The notes under the pieces are model-generated. The model did not search any database and had not been told where the DNA came from. It was given only the letters and a program-made list of their open reading frames with translations. Below, piece by piece: positions 22,449-35,384 of a DNA stretch of 64,000 bases. The translations under genes were made by a program, and so were the position numbers. The number at the start of each line of letters is the position of its first letter. The first letter of the stretch is position 1. This stretch comes from Edolisoma coerulescens (taxonomy: Eukaryota > Chordata > Aves > Passeriformes > Campephagidae). The stretch lies in NCBI GenBank assembly GCA_013397115.1, contig VWZW01007725.1, forward strand, positions 1,054,245 to 1,118,244, in the 5' to 3' direction.

Positions 22449-24603
22449 GTATGGGTTTTCAAATCCCATGATTCCTGTGGCTGTCCTTTAGGAATATCTT
22501 GTTATTAAAACAGACTTATAACCAAAAATATGTAGACAATGTTGTTGTGTGATTGTTAGTTTATTCACACCATGCTGAGCCTGGGAGGGGGATGCATTAA
22601 GGATTTAGTGCAAAAGGAGTGGGAGAAGGAATGCAGTTTTATCCCCAGCCCTGGCACAAGCACTTGGACCACTGTGAAGGAGGGAACTTACCAGAACAGG
22701 GAGTTGATCTGAATACTGCTGGGCAATTCTGGGGAGCTTTGTGCAAATTCTTTTACTGACTCGTATAAGAGTGTCAGTCAGACTCATTGGATATGCCTGG
22801 GATCTAGCTGTATGTTTTTCAGATTCAAAGATTGCATGAAAATGCAATTTTCTGAATCCCGGCTTTTTGTCCTTTCTCTGCATAACAACAACTCTTAAGA
22901 GCCAAGAGTAAATTTACAGACAAAATAAGGTGTTTAGACCAATACTTTATTGAGGAACAACTTAAAATTTGCTGTGGGTGCTCTATCTTATCAGCCGACA
23001 GCATATGCAAGACGTTAGAGCAGGATGCTTTGGGGGTGTCTTTGTTCCTGAACAGCTTTGTGGATTTACTAAAGCCTGAGATGTCTGCCAGTCAGCGTTG
23101 GTAAGTAGTGTCTCACTGCGGGATGAGCGTGGAGATTGCTGAAATGCTTAAGTCCCACTTCACAGATGATGGTGCTGTTTGGTGTCTATGCAAAGAACAA
23201 AGAGGCTGTATCTCAAAGGACTTGTAATAATCTGAAATTGGGTTTTTTGGGGAAAGGAGTGGGTGATTTTAGACTACTACATTGTAAGGTAAGGTCCTGT
23301 AATCCCAAACTACCACAAACTGCTGTCTCTAGTTTTTATCAGGAGTTTATGGTGCCACAAATAAAGTCTGCTGTGGCACTGGGATGGGATGGATCTTTCC
23401 TTACAGTCCTAAAAGTACTGTGAGTCTGACCTGTGTGAGGAATTTTGCCATATGTGGTTTGCTGTGCATGGCATGTGTGTCTTCTGCTTCTTGTGCTGTG
23501 ACCTGTCTTGTGTGTCGGACGGTGGGGGTAGGGAGAGGTGTCTGGAAAATGTTTGTCTTTCAAAAGGACTGCATCTTGCCTGCTTATACAGAAATGATAA
23601 TGCTGAATTTCTTACATCGTTAATTTCCATGGCAACGAAAAATAATCTCATAAATGTGGGATTATTGCTTTAGGATCAAAGAGGGGAGAACCTGGGCTGT
23701 GAAAGAGAAAGTTCTTTATTTAAATATCTTAGCAGCAGAAGGAGTAACAAAACATCTCTTGAGATTCGAGCATATTTTGCTTTTACTTCTTAATCACCTA
23801 CAAACCCAAACCTTAAATATCAAGCAAATAAAAGCAAGAATGTCCATCTCTCTTACTATATTATCTTGTCAGCATTGTTCATTGCTTCTGAGTGCTCAGC
23901 AGACAATGAAATAATTGCAGTGGAGCAATAAAGTATATTTAAAAGAAATCCCTTCTGGCTCTTAGCAGTGCCCTCGCACCAGCTGTCTGGAAGGTTAGAC
24001 CCCAGAAGAGAACACGATACTGTCCACATTGTGAGAATAGGTGACTCATCCCAAACAGCTCTTGATGGAGACTCTAGTGGAAATATTTCTTCTCAGCAGG
24101 CTGGTTGGAGGGCAGCAAAAACATTCATGGGCTTGCTGAAGAATTCTAGATGGAGTCCACTGCAGTTTTCCCCATAAGAGGATTGCTGCAAGCATCTCAG
24201 TGTCCTCTGCTTCTTTTCATGACATGTCATTTTGAAGCTGTTTGTCTCTCACATACCTACTTACATATTGAGAAGCTACAGAGGAAATGTAGGTTTGTAG
24301 AAAGGGGCTCACCAGCTGCCATTTTTCTTAAAAGAAAAGCTGCAATTTAACATTAACCTAGCAATTAAGCAAAAATTTACGCTAACATGCTGCTTTCTTG
24401 CATAAAAATCCCTCTCAGCAGCTCTGAAAATTATCTACAAGAAAGGTAATAGAATAATTCCCAGCATCTTTGATTTGGAAAAGCCATTTTCTGGCATGAT
24501 TGATATTTCCTTTGTGTTAGCATGGGAGGCCATAGAAAGAGGAGTAATCTCTCGAATGGGTGTACTCCACACTGGTGCCTGGGGTCCATGATACATTTGT
24601 CAG
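22449..24603. other. Gene-free stretch
   Basis: The minus strand has an open frame at 22605-22883 with an internal consensus donor, discussed as a weak exon candidate in the findings. Dense overlapping frames on both strands at 23136-23914 have no family features. Confidence 0.35.
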
Positions 24604-24617
24604 GCTTTAATTAAAGC
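24604..24617. repeat. 14-bp perfect palindrome GCTTTAATTAAAGC
   Basis: It contains the palindromic homeodomain core TTAATTAA. A further 'gtaattaactttta' follows about 20 bases on. It could be a paired homeodomain site. Confidence 0.6.
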
Positions 24618-27600
24618 TCTGGAGTTGAATTTCCACAGTAATTAACTTTTATTTTCGGTTATACTATGTCTCTGATTTTTGACACTGACACTTTCCTGTT
24701 AGAGATAGGGGCAGCAATTGGCACGAAAAATAAAGAATGTGGAAATGAGGCATGATTTAAGAAATGGCATTGTATTTGCCATGACTTCTGAAAGTAGACA
24801 AAATCATATTTTCCTTCAAAGCTGTTTTGTTGTTAGCTACCTAATATGTTTTCTTTTCTGCATACACACATATCCTATTACCCTGGTTACCCTTCCTTAT
24901 GCAGTGTCCAGTAGTAAACAAGCAACTTTGTTCAGTAGTATCCTACATCCATGTTGCAACAGGTCTCTCTCACTATGTCTCATAGAAATATTTCGCTACC
25001 TTTTGGCAAATCTTTTTAAGCATGAATGTGTGCTAGGGAGGCTGTTTGACCATTATTTCTGGACTGCAAGTTTTAGTTCAGTTCTGAGTTGGATTTTTAA
25101 GAGTAAATACTGTAAGAGTCTACATTCTATTGTCAAGGGTGGGTTTGGATTGCAGGAATCTCTGTCTCATTGAGCATACACACTGCTTTTATTAACAGAA
25201 GTTAGGCACTTGAGTCTGCTCTTTAGATTTGAGGTATGTTTCTCTTCCATTTTTAATTCATGTAGTTTTCACACGTACTGTGAAGTACTGTTATGTAGGA
25301 GCACAATTAGCAAAATCACAGAGCCATTGTCATTTGGCTTGGCCTTAACAAAGCATCCTTTCCAGGAGCAGAGAAATGCAGACCTGTAATCCAGTCCCCT
25401 TCTGTCTGAACTGCTGTATCAATTACCCTTTGACAAACCCACTGAGCTTCATTTTAAAAGTTAAGGGGTTTTTTTTTAATGCTATTGTGGTCTAAAATCT
25501 CCGCTATTTATTGACTGTCTTCTGATTTCCACTCTGTGTTCCCAGCTGGCTGCCACCATGTCCTCACATGTGCCAGCCTGCATGTTCCTGTTCTCCTAGG
25601 TGAGATAGGTGAAAGCCTCTTTGTAGGATGCTGTAATTGAGTTAAAGACTCTGAGAAAAAAAATAATATCAATATCCCAGGTGTCTAAATGTTGTGTTCT
25701 CTCACTCTCAAGAATAACCTTCCAGAGAGGAGGTGGCTGCTTTCTAGCTTTACTTTTCTCAGACCTGTTGGTGTAAACTAACTTTGGAGTTTGCTTTCTG
25801 TAATTTGCAGCAGCGTCTTCTTTCCCAAATACTTGAAATGTATCTCTTGTTTCTAAACTGCAGACCTGGTCTTGCTGCTGTAGCTTTGAAACAGGTGATG
25901 GGATAGGCCCTCTGAATGCAATAGTACCAGTAAAGAAACAGCTAAGAATAGTATCACTTCTGAAATAAAGCACTAGAGATAATTAAGCAGAACAGTGCAG
26001 TAAATCAGTGTGGCACTTTAAGGGCATGGCAAAGGCCATGAAAAAGAAAGGTAATAAATTGTGTGGTGAGAGATGCTAATTGATCATTGTTTGCAATTTC
26101 AAGCTGTGTCTCCAGATTTCATTTTAATATTTCTTGTGGACTGAAAAGCAAGTGCAGAGCTAAACTGATTGTGATAAAAGAGAAGAACAGAAGCTGGGGA
26201 GAGACATGGGCTATTCAGGCATCAAATTCCTGTGAAGGAACTCTGGCTAGCAATATGTTTCCAAGTGTTTTGCCTATCTATTTTATAATGTGCTGGCGCT
26301 ACTCACCCCACTTGTCTTAGAAAACTGTTCCATGACAGAATGTGTCTATGTGCTGTGAAATCCTTTATGATATTTTCTCTATACTTTCTCTTTTTAATTT
26401 GTCTTGATTCTTCCTTGGTTCTACCATCTCTATACTTCATGTGCCCATAAATTATTTATCCACTGTCTATTAAAATTGTTCACTGTAGATAATTTTACCA
26501 AGTCTTTGATCAGCTTTATCCCTGAATGTACTTCAGTGCTAGCATCTGTTTAGCAGTGCTATGTCAAGGACTGAGTGGCATTATTTTACATGCAGTTGCT
26601 CTAGAGGTGTCATGGGGAGGAATCTCATCTATGTGTTCTACTGCAATACTCACTTGGAAGAGAAACTTGGGGTTTGTTTGATTTCTTACCCTGCTCAGGT
26701 TCCCAGATCTGATTTTGGACTAACCTGTGGTTAGTGAACCATCCTATTTTAATACAGGGCCTCTTCCCAACTTTTTTAAGATTAAAAAGGGGCTTATGTA
26801 AATGGCTTACATGAGATTCCCAAAGATGAGCCTCAAATCTGCCCTTAAACTGAATAATATTTCCTCCAGACACCATGGAGTCCTGCAAAGAAAGAATTAA
26901 TGTGCATGGGTCCTGCATTGGTAGAGAGGAATGGCCGCTGATGAGGTCACAACTCTATAAACCATATTTGCAGCATTGCTTGGAAACTTGTGTGTGATAT
27001 ATTGTGTTGTATATCATTACTATTGATCTTTTTTCTTAAAGGTACATTTCCAAAATTTCCTTCTTCATCTGCAGAACATTTTATGCCATAAATGTATAAT
27101 GCAGTTCTTCCAGGATCTATCTCTTTTCCACATAGAGCTATATCTTCATGTTCTACAGAGAAATCTCTTACCAGGAGTAGGATTTCCTGCCTATTAATTG
27201 TCCTTTGATGGAGTTTTGCAGACCAGTCTGAGTTCACTTTGATCTTGACTTCCCCAAACTCACAAGCTTGAATGGGAAGCCCTGTAGCTGTCTTAGCTGT
27301 GCTTGAGCCAATAAGCCCTCTCAGGAGGCTGGATTTATTCCCTAGAGCACAGTGCCACACTGTGTGGATTTTGCCTTCAGCCAACTCACATCTTCAGTAA
27401 AATATGTCTGTCCTTATCTGCAAAAGGCTGTGTAGGTGTGATACTGATGTGTAGAGTGAATGTGTCTTGCCCAGGATTGCAAGCTCTTGGCTCCTTGGGG
27501 GGATAAGTCTTTATATGTAGATGGTATCTAGGAGCAACAATTGCTGTCATTCCCAAACCTTTAGGATGTTTGAAACTCTGCCCTTCATGTGGAGAAACAG

Positions 27601-29689
27601 ACTGTATGTGCATTCAGGATGCTTTTATGGCATATATTAAAGTTGAGAGCACACTGTGACATCGACTGGAATTATCCCATCACACAGGGAAACTTTCAAG
27701 GCACCTGCTAATCATTTACAGCATCTGTGGTCTTTCTTGACTCTTGCTGTAGCCAAAATATTGTCAACACAAGTTAACTCAGCTGCTTTGCTTCCATGTG
27801 CTTTGTGTCTCTGACAAAATGAGCATACATTATGAACAGGATTTAATATTGACCAGAAATCTCAGGACATTGATGTTGATAGACAGATGTCTCAGTCAAG
27901 AAATAGAGAGAGGAGATAACTATCATCTGAGTTTTAAATCTAAATGTGTCATTTTAGTCTTTTCACCTAAATTGTAAATTAACAAGCTACAGAGTCAGTC
28001 TGTGCATCTTAGTCCTGCTATAGCTGTTTTGTCTCAAATAAATAGTTCAATGTTCATGGCCAGAAAGATACAGAGAAACTGACCCTGTTGTTTAGTGGAC
28101 ATTTTAGGGCATTCTCATTATGCAGAGAGACTCAGGCTTTGTGTCTTATTTATACAAAATGGTAAAATAGCTTTAGGAGGGCAGGGAGGGAAGCCTTATG
28201 TTAGAGTACTCATCAGAATGATGGTTAAAGTACTTATCTAGGCTGTGGATAACTAGCTTAACCAGCAAACTGGAAGGAGCCTTATTTTTCTGAGAAAAGA
28301 GTTGAAAGGCCATTTTTTCATCCAAGAAGAGCAGTTTCAACATCTGAAACCTCAATAAAAAAATTTGGGGTGGGAAAAATATCTATCTCATCTTGCTGAA
28401 CAATACTCAGTTGTACACAGCATCAGAAAGTGTCAACATCATATGTCACTCCTCAGTTTTATATTTCTACAGTTGACAAATCAGAGATTAGGGCAACACT
28501 GCATCAACTCTGCTATCGCTGCAGTATTCTAGGCCTGTGAGCTGAGGCAGTAAAAAAAGAAGACAAAACTTTAGCTCCTGTGAAAGCAGTGTTTCTCAAA
28601 AATGCACAGGTAGGTGAAACTGGAGTAAGAAATTGCATTACTCCTTGAATTTGCAGTTTGTGGCTAGTGCAGTTCCAAAGTGTAAGTAGAAGGAACTTGC
28701 ACATATGGTAAGCTTACATATACCAATTGTCCTCTTACTGGCATCTCTAGTGCTGTTTGCATGGCCAGCCTATTTCAGAGCAGTCAAATGTCAGTAGAAG
28801 TGTCACAACCCCTAGGTAAGATAAATCTGAATATATGGGTCTCATCTGCATTCATAGCACAATGGGAAAGGCTTGACAGAGTGATGGAGATGTAAGAAAT
28901 GGGAGCTTGCGCAATGCAGGTGCTGTGCGCTAAGTTACTTAGGCATTCTGAAGATAAAGATATATCCTGTTTTTTCCTGAATCTGTGATAAGAAGGATTA
29001 TTCAAAGCTGCAGTTGATTCATGGATAATGCAGACGTAGTATATTTTCACTGGAATGCAGAGAGAACTGGTTCATACAGATAAGTTATTAGAGAGGAATG
29101 GCACAAGATTTTCTTTCCAAGTGAATAATCAAGCATCTGCATTGCCCTCAAAATGTCTAATATTGACTTTTTCTAACAAAAGAACGTCAGATTCAGCGGA
29201 CCACTGCTTTTGTGATTGTGCCTGGTTTATAGATCCAGTGATCACTGTGGCAAGTCCCACTGTTCTTTGGTGTGAGATACACTGTTTTTTCAAGAAAACA
29301 TTAAATGGTTTATATAAAGCCAGTCTTCCTCCCAGCCCTAACAAACTACTCCAGGATTGCTCTTTGTTTGCATTATTCCATGTGCATTTAGCCTTCTGCT
29401 GAATAGCAAGTGAAAGTTTTGTTCTGCTGTGTTACAGCATGCTCAGTTGTACTCCTACCTGGTGGGAACAGATGTGTCTACTTCCCCTTCTTCAGAAATG
29501 CCTTGCAGGGCTTTGAGACTTGAAATGGCCTATTATCTACCAAATAACAGATGTCTTCACAGATTAGCCTGTCAGAGTAAAAACACAGGCACACCACACA
29601 AAAGATGATGATTAGCTAGTTGAATAACAATAGACAAACTCGAATGCAGATGTACAGGAAACAAGGAAAGGATCAGACACTTATATTTC
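24618..29689. other. Gene-free stretch with long chance frames
   Basis: Two of the window's longest frames are here: 151 codons at 24718-25173 (+) and 145 codons at 26947-27384 (-). A 75-codon minus frame at 27386-27613, in a different reading frame, directly precedes the latter. None shows a domain, biased codon use that I can see, or good splice context. No mobile element is recognised. Confidence 0.35.
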
Positions 29690-30010
29690 TATTTTTCTGA
29701 GTTCATTATATACATTCATTTTTACAATGACATCTTAATGTTAAAGCTGCCATTACGCAGCTTTCTGTTTCAAAGCTTCTAACTTATGATTTTTTCAAAT
29801 TAAAATAATGTATTAATATTTCTCCCAATTAAATGCTGATAAAAGACTTAATTCAGTTTGCATACAATTAATGCATTTGTTGCAAAAGTATTCTATATGT
29901 TATTTTAGGTTTTTCTTTAAATATTTTTCAGTTAAAGATTTGCATTCATATCTTTCAATATGAAGGAGATTGAAGAATGCTTCAGTGATAAATCCTGCAA
30001 ATCATAATAC
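29690..30010. promoter_or_regulatory. AT-rich candidate conserved element with homeodomain and octamer sites
   Basis: Very AT-rich but not simple-sequence. It carries TTAATG, ATTAAAATAATG, CAATTAAATG, CTTAATTC and 'caattaatgcatttgttgc', and an octamer ATTTGCAT at 29938-29945. A perfect hairpin AAAGCTGC-CATTAC-GCAGCTTT lies at 29743-29764. No frame is open for long. This is the composition of many homeodomain/POU-bound distal elements, and equally of plain AT-rich intron, so it is only a candidate. Confidence 0.25.
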
Positions 30011-30749
30011 ACCTCTCTGTATATGGTGCAGCAGAAGCCAGAAGGTTTACTCACATAATTTGGAGTGAAGCATATGAAGAATCAGACACATTTATCTACA
30101 GGACTTCCCCTTCTTGATGGTCTGATTGTCTCCTTGCAAAGACTTGAGTACCTGCTGAGATTTGGTGGTCAGAGTCTTCCTGAATGCAGAAAAATATAGA
30201 CAAGGACTCTGTTGACCTTGAGTCTGGTAAAGGTTGCCTTATGCCTATTTTAGCCTGTAATTTTTTTCATTTCGGTAAGAATAATTTAGTCTCTGAGAGA
30301 AAAAAAAAAAAAAGAACAAAACAGGGGGACGGGCAATTGTATTTCATTGCATTACAGTACCTTGTATTATTTTGTGGAGTTTCCATATCACAGATCAGGA
30401 AGTTGAAATCTATCAGGGAGAGAGGACAATACACGACAAAAACTAAGAGAGATTTCTCTAGTGGAAGTCAAGGTGAGAGCTTTTTGCATATTAGTGGAAA
30501 ACTGCCACATTAGACTGCATTCTGGTCTGAAAAATCCTCATCTGTGTATGTTTCTTTAAATTTTGCAGTTCAGCTGTCCTAGGATTTTGTCAGTAGAGAG
30601 TATGCTTCAGATGGGGAAGATATGAAGGCTGTGGCCATGGCCAAAGTGGTAGACTTGTGTATTGAAATGATTAAGAAAGGACAGGGCTGGGATATGGTCC
30701 CCATGTAAGGTAATCTAGGAAAGGGACAAAGTGATTATTAATATGTGGG
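30011..30749. other. Gene-free stretch
   Basis: It holds a 14-A run at 30300-30313. The open frame at 30184-30513 crosses this A-run and has no family features. Nothing else is recognised. Confidence 0.4.
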
Positions 30750-30774
30750 AATAATAATAATAATAATAATAATA
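30750..30774. repeat. (AAT)8 microsatellite
   Basis: Eight uninterrupted AAT units, followed by a decayed 'agtattataat'. Confidence 0.95.
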
Positions 30775-30785
30775 GTATTATAATA

Positions 30786-30930
30786 TGTGAGACAGAGAGA
30801 GAAGGAGCAGAGGAGTGCTGAGGAGGAGAGGATGGGATGGGATGTTTGAGGAGGAATGGAAGATATACACAGGAGAGAGAGAGAGAGANAGAGAGAGAGA
30901 GAGAGAGAGAGGGAGGGAGGGAGACAGGAT
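30786..30930. repeat. Purine-rich tract with (GA)19 and (GGGA)n microsatellite
   Basis: The + strand is almost entirely purine across about 145 bases with few interruptions. (GA)19 runs at 30873-30910 with one unresolved N at 30889, then GGGAGGGAGGGAG at 30911-30923. The N makes the repeat count uncertain. Such mirror-like polypurine tracts can form triplex (H-DNA). The 74- and 71-codon frames across it are an artefact of the simple sequence. Confidence 0.9.
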
Positions 30931-31284
30931 TCTGGCAGTAGAGACCAGACTAGCAGTAAGGCAAGGTCAGGTGTTAGCTCAAGAGTTGAAGTCTGGGCTC
31001 AGAACAGAAAGGTCTCCAGTTCTCTGGAGGATTGTGTGAGTGTCAGTATGGCTGTGTTACACAGTTTCTGAGTTGGAGTATTTTTTTTTAATTTTTTTTT
31101 AACTGTGTAAGTTACACTTAAAAGCCTTTAAAGGGTACAAAGCAAAGCTCTCTTAAATATGGAGAGATTTCAGTCAATGCTGCTCAGATGAATCAATATT
31201 TTATTTTATCATAGTAGTTCATTATGTCACCTCTTCCTCCCATAACTGTACATCATTCAGATCCAGCTTTGAAGCCAGAGTTAT

Positions 31285-31425
31285 TAATTTCCTGGGGAGC
31301 ACTTCTGTGGCTCTCATTATTGAGGCATCCGAGTACTTTGAAAACATTAATGAATTTATCTTCACAATGTGCCGATAAGGTGAAATGACATTATACACCA
31401 GGGAAAATGATGCACAGAATCGTAA
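31285..31425 (+). repeat. Ancient MIR/L2-type 3' tail
   Basis: 'gtactttgaaaacattaatg', 'aatttatcttcacaa', 'gataaggtgaaatgacatta' and 'cagggaaaatgatgcacaga' correspond in order to the L2/MIR lines 'gcgctttacaaacattatct', 'catttaatcctcacaa', 'gaggtaggtactatta' and 'cagatgaggaaactgaggcacaga'. Recognition is from memory of the consensus; the limits are approximate. Confidence 0.5.
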
Positions 31426-32948
31426 TGTCAACAAAAGACATTTAATTTAGATGCCAAACCTGAGATGTTCATGCTCCGATTTTCCAGAAACAGCATTGGA
31501 TCATCCTCTCTTTGTTCTGGAGCTGGCTTCTGCTGAGTCCATCACAGTTGGAATTGCTCCATGCTTCCACAGTTCAAAGCGCAGGTGTCCTGTGCTCTGC
31601 TCTAAGCAAACAAAGAAGATGCAATTAATGACCGCCTGCATGGAGTTTAGGTTTTGTGACTTCCTTGGCATTAGGCACTGAGGCAGAGACAGAATCCAGT
31701 TCCCCAGGGCAGCTTTCCACTGCCCTAGGCACAACCATGGTGGTTTTCCAAGCCTTATCTCAGTCTTGTTGGACTGTCCTGTGCCATCAGTGGTGAGGCA
31801 GAGATGCAGCAAACAGCAAGCTCCTTCTTGTTGTGACCTTGACTTGCTGAATGTGTGCAGCCAGTCCTTGCTCTTACACTGAGTGAGGCTGGATAGTAGA
31901 TTAAAAACCGAGGTATGTGAGTTTATTTTTTGCATCGTCGCAGCATGTACAGACTGTAGCCAGTGCAGATTTTTTGGACTGCAGGGATAGATGCACCCAA
32001 AGGACTCTCATTCCTTCATATTGATTCATATCTTCTGTAACTCTGTTGTGGCAATCTTAGCACACAGGAGCAGGGGCTCCTGAAGCAGAGAGAAGCTGCA
32101 ATTTTATTTGAGAAGGATTCTTCATTGTGTCTCTAGGTGGCCTCATCTTGTGTGAGTGGATTTGGGAATGAGGTGAGAACCATGTCACACAATACGCCTG
32201 TGGCTGGGCATCTCCTGTCTTTGTCCTTGCAAGGCTGAACTTGTGTCTCAGAAGTGCATTGCACCCAAAAGACGCAACATATTTTCTCTGACTTTTTACA
32301 GCCTGTAAAAGCAAAGCCATGGTGCAGTCAAGCAGGACATGGAAGAGGCAGTCCCTGTTTCGCTGAAAGACTTTTCTTTAGTAGGAAAAGAGAGGGATAG
32401 AAAAGTACAGAGAATGTTTTTCAGATGCACAAATAGAAGTTAGGCTCTGTTAGCTTTAACAATGAGAAGGGAGTCTCACTGAAGTCTGTACCTGCAAAAA
32501 TCCTGCTGTAGTAATCCAGTGTCCCCAACATCCTCTCCTGTTCTGTTCAAGACTGTTCTTCCCCATTTTCCTTCATCAGTTCATTTTCATATGGAATTCG
32601 ATTGTGGTGGAACAAAGTCACTGGAATTACTCTGGGTTTGCAGTCAGCAGCTCAGAACATGGCTTAGCCCATCTCAGTTGTGGTGTAGCAAAAAATATCT
32701 GACACACCTGAAACTGTCCTCATTACATTTTAGCTCCAGTCAGTTATTCAGGCAGATGTTTGTTTAGTAAATCCACCTATCAGTACTTCACCTAAGCAGT
32801 CTTATTCTTTCCCTGTCTAGGCTCTTCCTTACCTCTGTCAGAAAAAAAATGCCACCTTCTTCAAATGCTGGCATTTGCTTGTATTGCTTTATGAATCCTG
32901 AGCCAGGTGCTGCTTCTATACTGAAATCTCCTGTCAGGGTCAGTGGGC

Positions 32949-32989
32949 TTCACCTGAGGAGGAACTTCATCTGAGGAAGAACTTCACAG
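32949..32989. repeat. 17-bp tandem, about 2.4 copies
   Basis: TTCACCTGAGGAGGAAC at 32949-32965 and TTCATCTGAGGAAGAAC at 32966-32982 differ at two positions. A third, partial copy (TTCACAG) follows. Confidence 0.8.
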
Positions 32990-33620
32990 TTCCAGGCAGT
33001 AAATGAGACTCTTCACTAGCCTATTAGGATAAGCTGTGCATCTGAGCATAATCTTACTTGACAGCATAATGTGTTTTTAGATGCTGGTGTTTTGAGATTT
33101 CCCCTTTTTTAATGTGCACTTCCTTCTGGCTTACTTGCACCTCTGTATGTGCCAGCAAACCTTCTGAAGGAGGGAAGATGAGCTGTTTAGCCGGTAGCCG
33201 TCTTGCTGGCTGCCCAAAGCGAAAGGGCAGAAAATGAGACATGGCATGCTAAATCCTCTCTAAAGCTACAGACCTGTCATGTAGAGCTAAATCTCTGTCA
33301 GTGCCAGGTTAGCATCTTGCCCTGTCATCTTACCCTGCCTCTCCTTCTTTTGCCTTCAGTCCCCCTCTCCAAAGCCTTAAGTTGTAGACATCACGTTGAC
33401 ACAGACTAGGGCATTATTATTATTCAGAGTTGCATAAAAAGTGAGTTTACATTGAGTAAAACCAATAAGCCATGCTGCTTTGACATTTAATTTTCTTGGA
33501 AATTCTTCCTATTGAATCAGACAGCACTACATGCATTTTCAAATGAAATTCAGTGTTTGCACTACAGTAACCTTGTAGGCAGAAGAATGAATAATTTGGA
33601 AATTACCAAGAGCCTATTTC

Positions 33621-33634
33621 CTGCCACCTTCTGG
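33621..33634 (-). promoter_or_regulatory. CTCF-like core motif
   Basis: The minus strand reads CCAGAAGGTGGCAG, which fits the CTCF core CCASYAGRKGGCRS at 13 of 14 positions, the fifth being off. A single short motif in 64 kb is weak evidence and occupancy cannot be inferred. Confidence 0.25.
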
Positions 33635-35384
33635 TGAACCTAAATTTTTATGAGGCTATATTTCTGTGTGATGCCATGTAAAATTTTCATTTTATTCCCA
33701 CCCACTGTCTCAAAATGGTGTGCAAAATAGTCTTCTATAAAAAGGGTTGCTATTAATGGCTGGGTCACTGGTTGGTAGTCTCCTATTTTTTTCTGTGGCC
33801 ATTTCTTCCTTTGACATCAAACCCTGGGAAAGCTGAGGATAAATAAATGGTGTCCCTTGAACTAGAAAAGGTTATAATAAACTCTGAGATGATATGTCAA
33901 GTCTAAGCAGGTGTACTATTCTACTTTCCAGTGTATGTTGATCAGCCTGCCAAAGCAAAGCAGTCGTATTTCAAAGCTCACTTTATCTCCCTTCTCTTCT
34001 TACCATATTGAATATCTGATTATAAAGGATGTAGTAAATGGCTCTGTTAAAAGGAGGTTTAACCAGAGAGACGTAGGTCAAGACATCATCTTCCTTTCTG
34101 TGTCAAATGATTATGCATTTATGCATCCATCCATCCAGATCTGCCAAAGATGTCTCTATTCTTAGAGCTGAAGTTGTTATAATTTCATAGAAAAAGCTGC
34201 TTCAGACAGACTTTGTCTTTGAATTGATAGACTTCATTTCAAGATGAACGTGTGCTCTAAATTAGCTGAGCAAAGGAAACCGCAAACACTCCACTTGGGA
34301 TTGCCCCTGAACTAACACTGTGTCATAAGGACAAGAGGGTCTGGCAAAGCACACAAGGAGGTCTCAAAAATGCCCAACCTTTCACTTGTTTATCCTACTG
34401 ATATTTTTGCTAAAAATATTATTATAAACCATGTTGGGTTTTCTTGGGATTTATGGTCTGTTAAAAAAGCTGGCAATATAGGTTAGTATTAAATACATTA
34501 ATGCACCATTGAGACTGAATGTTTAAGAGTTCAAAAGGTTGTTATGCTTTCCTACCATGCTTTTTTCAATTATAATAAAATGTTTCTTTCAACCTTAGGT
34601 ACTTGTGTATGTCTATTATAACCTGTCATTGTGAAATTAGATCCTTATGCTGTACTTACACATTATGATTAGAGCTGGTTCAAAACATTCGATCCAAAAC
34701 TGACATGGAAATCTTGAACATATATTCTGATGGCAAATTTAATATGATTTTCTTTTGACTGAAATGAAAAAGGAGATATGTTGTATAAGTTTATTAAATG
34801 TTTTTCCTTTCTTGTTTTTTCTTTTTTTTTTTTTTTTTAACTTTTGTCACTGGGAGAGGCATACTAGTATAAATAGGGAAGGAAAGACAAACAGAAAACA
34901 TAGCTATCATATATACATAATAAAATACATATATGCAATTCAAAATTACAATAATGAATGCATTGCTTTTTATTTAATTTTTTTGGCAGCTGAAGTGGTT
35001 ATGTTCTCCTTAACTGTGGGATCTTGTTTGATACAATAGGATGGGCCACAACCGAAATATGCAGGCAGGGTGCTCTGACCTGATTCAAAGTTCTTGTTCT
35101 TCACCCATTTTAAATTTTCAGAAAGTCTGGGTCTGTGGACTGGGCTCAGCATCTGATGGAGCAAGAAGAGCACTACATTGCCATCCTTCACTGGTGATTA
35201 TTTCCTCTGTGCTTTGTAGATGTAAACCAGCCTAGGGAGTTGAGAGGCAAGGCAGAATGGATGGGTCTTGGACTCAGGTCTGCTGGGCTTATCTCACAGC
35301 AGGTCAGTTGAAATTCCCCTAGAGATGGCCCGAAACTTAATTAGCCTGTCTTGATCTTTTTCTTCTTGCATATCCCTCAATCTC

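Larger units (their letters stand above)
31426..35384. other. Gene-free stretch
   Basis: It contains a 17-bp imperfect tandem at 32949-32989, a CTCF-like motif at 33621-33634 and a T17 run at 34822-34838. Open frames up to 144 codons (31501-31935 minus) show no family features. Confidence 0.4.

Noticed and set aside
24718..25173. 151-codon open frame (+)
   Set aside because: Composition follows the local T-rich DNA (many F, L, S, C) and there is no splice or promoter context.
30815..31071. RE-repeat peptides in two frames
   Set aside because: They are translations of the (GA)n microsatellite and include an N.
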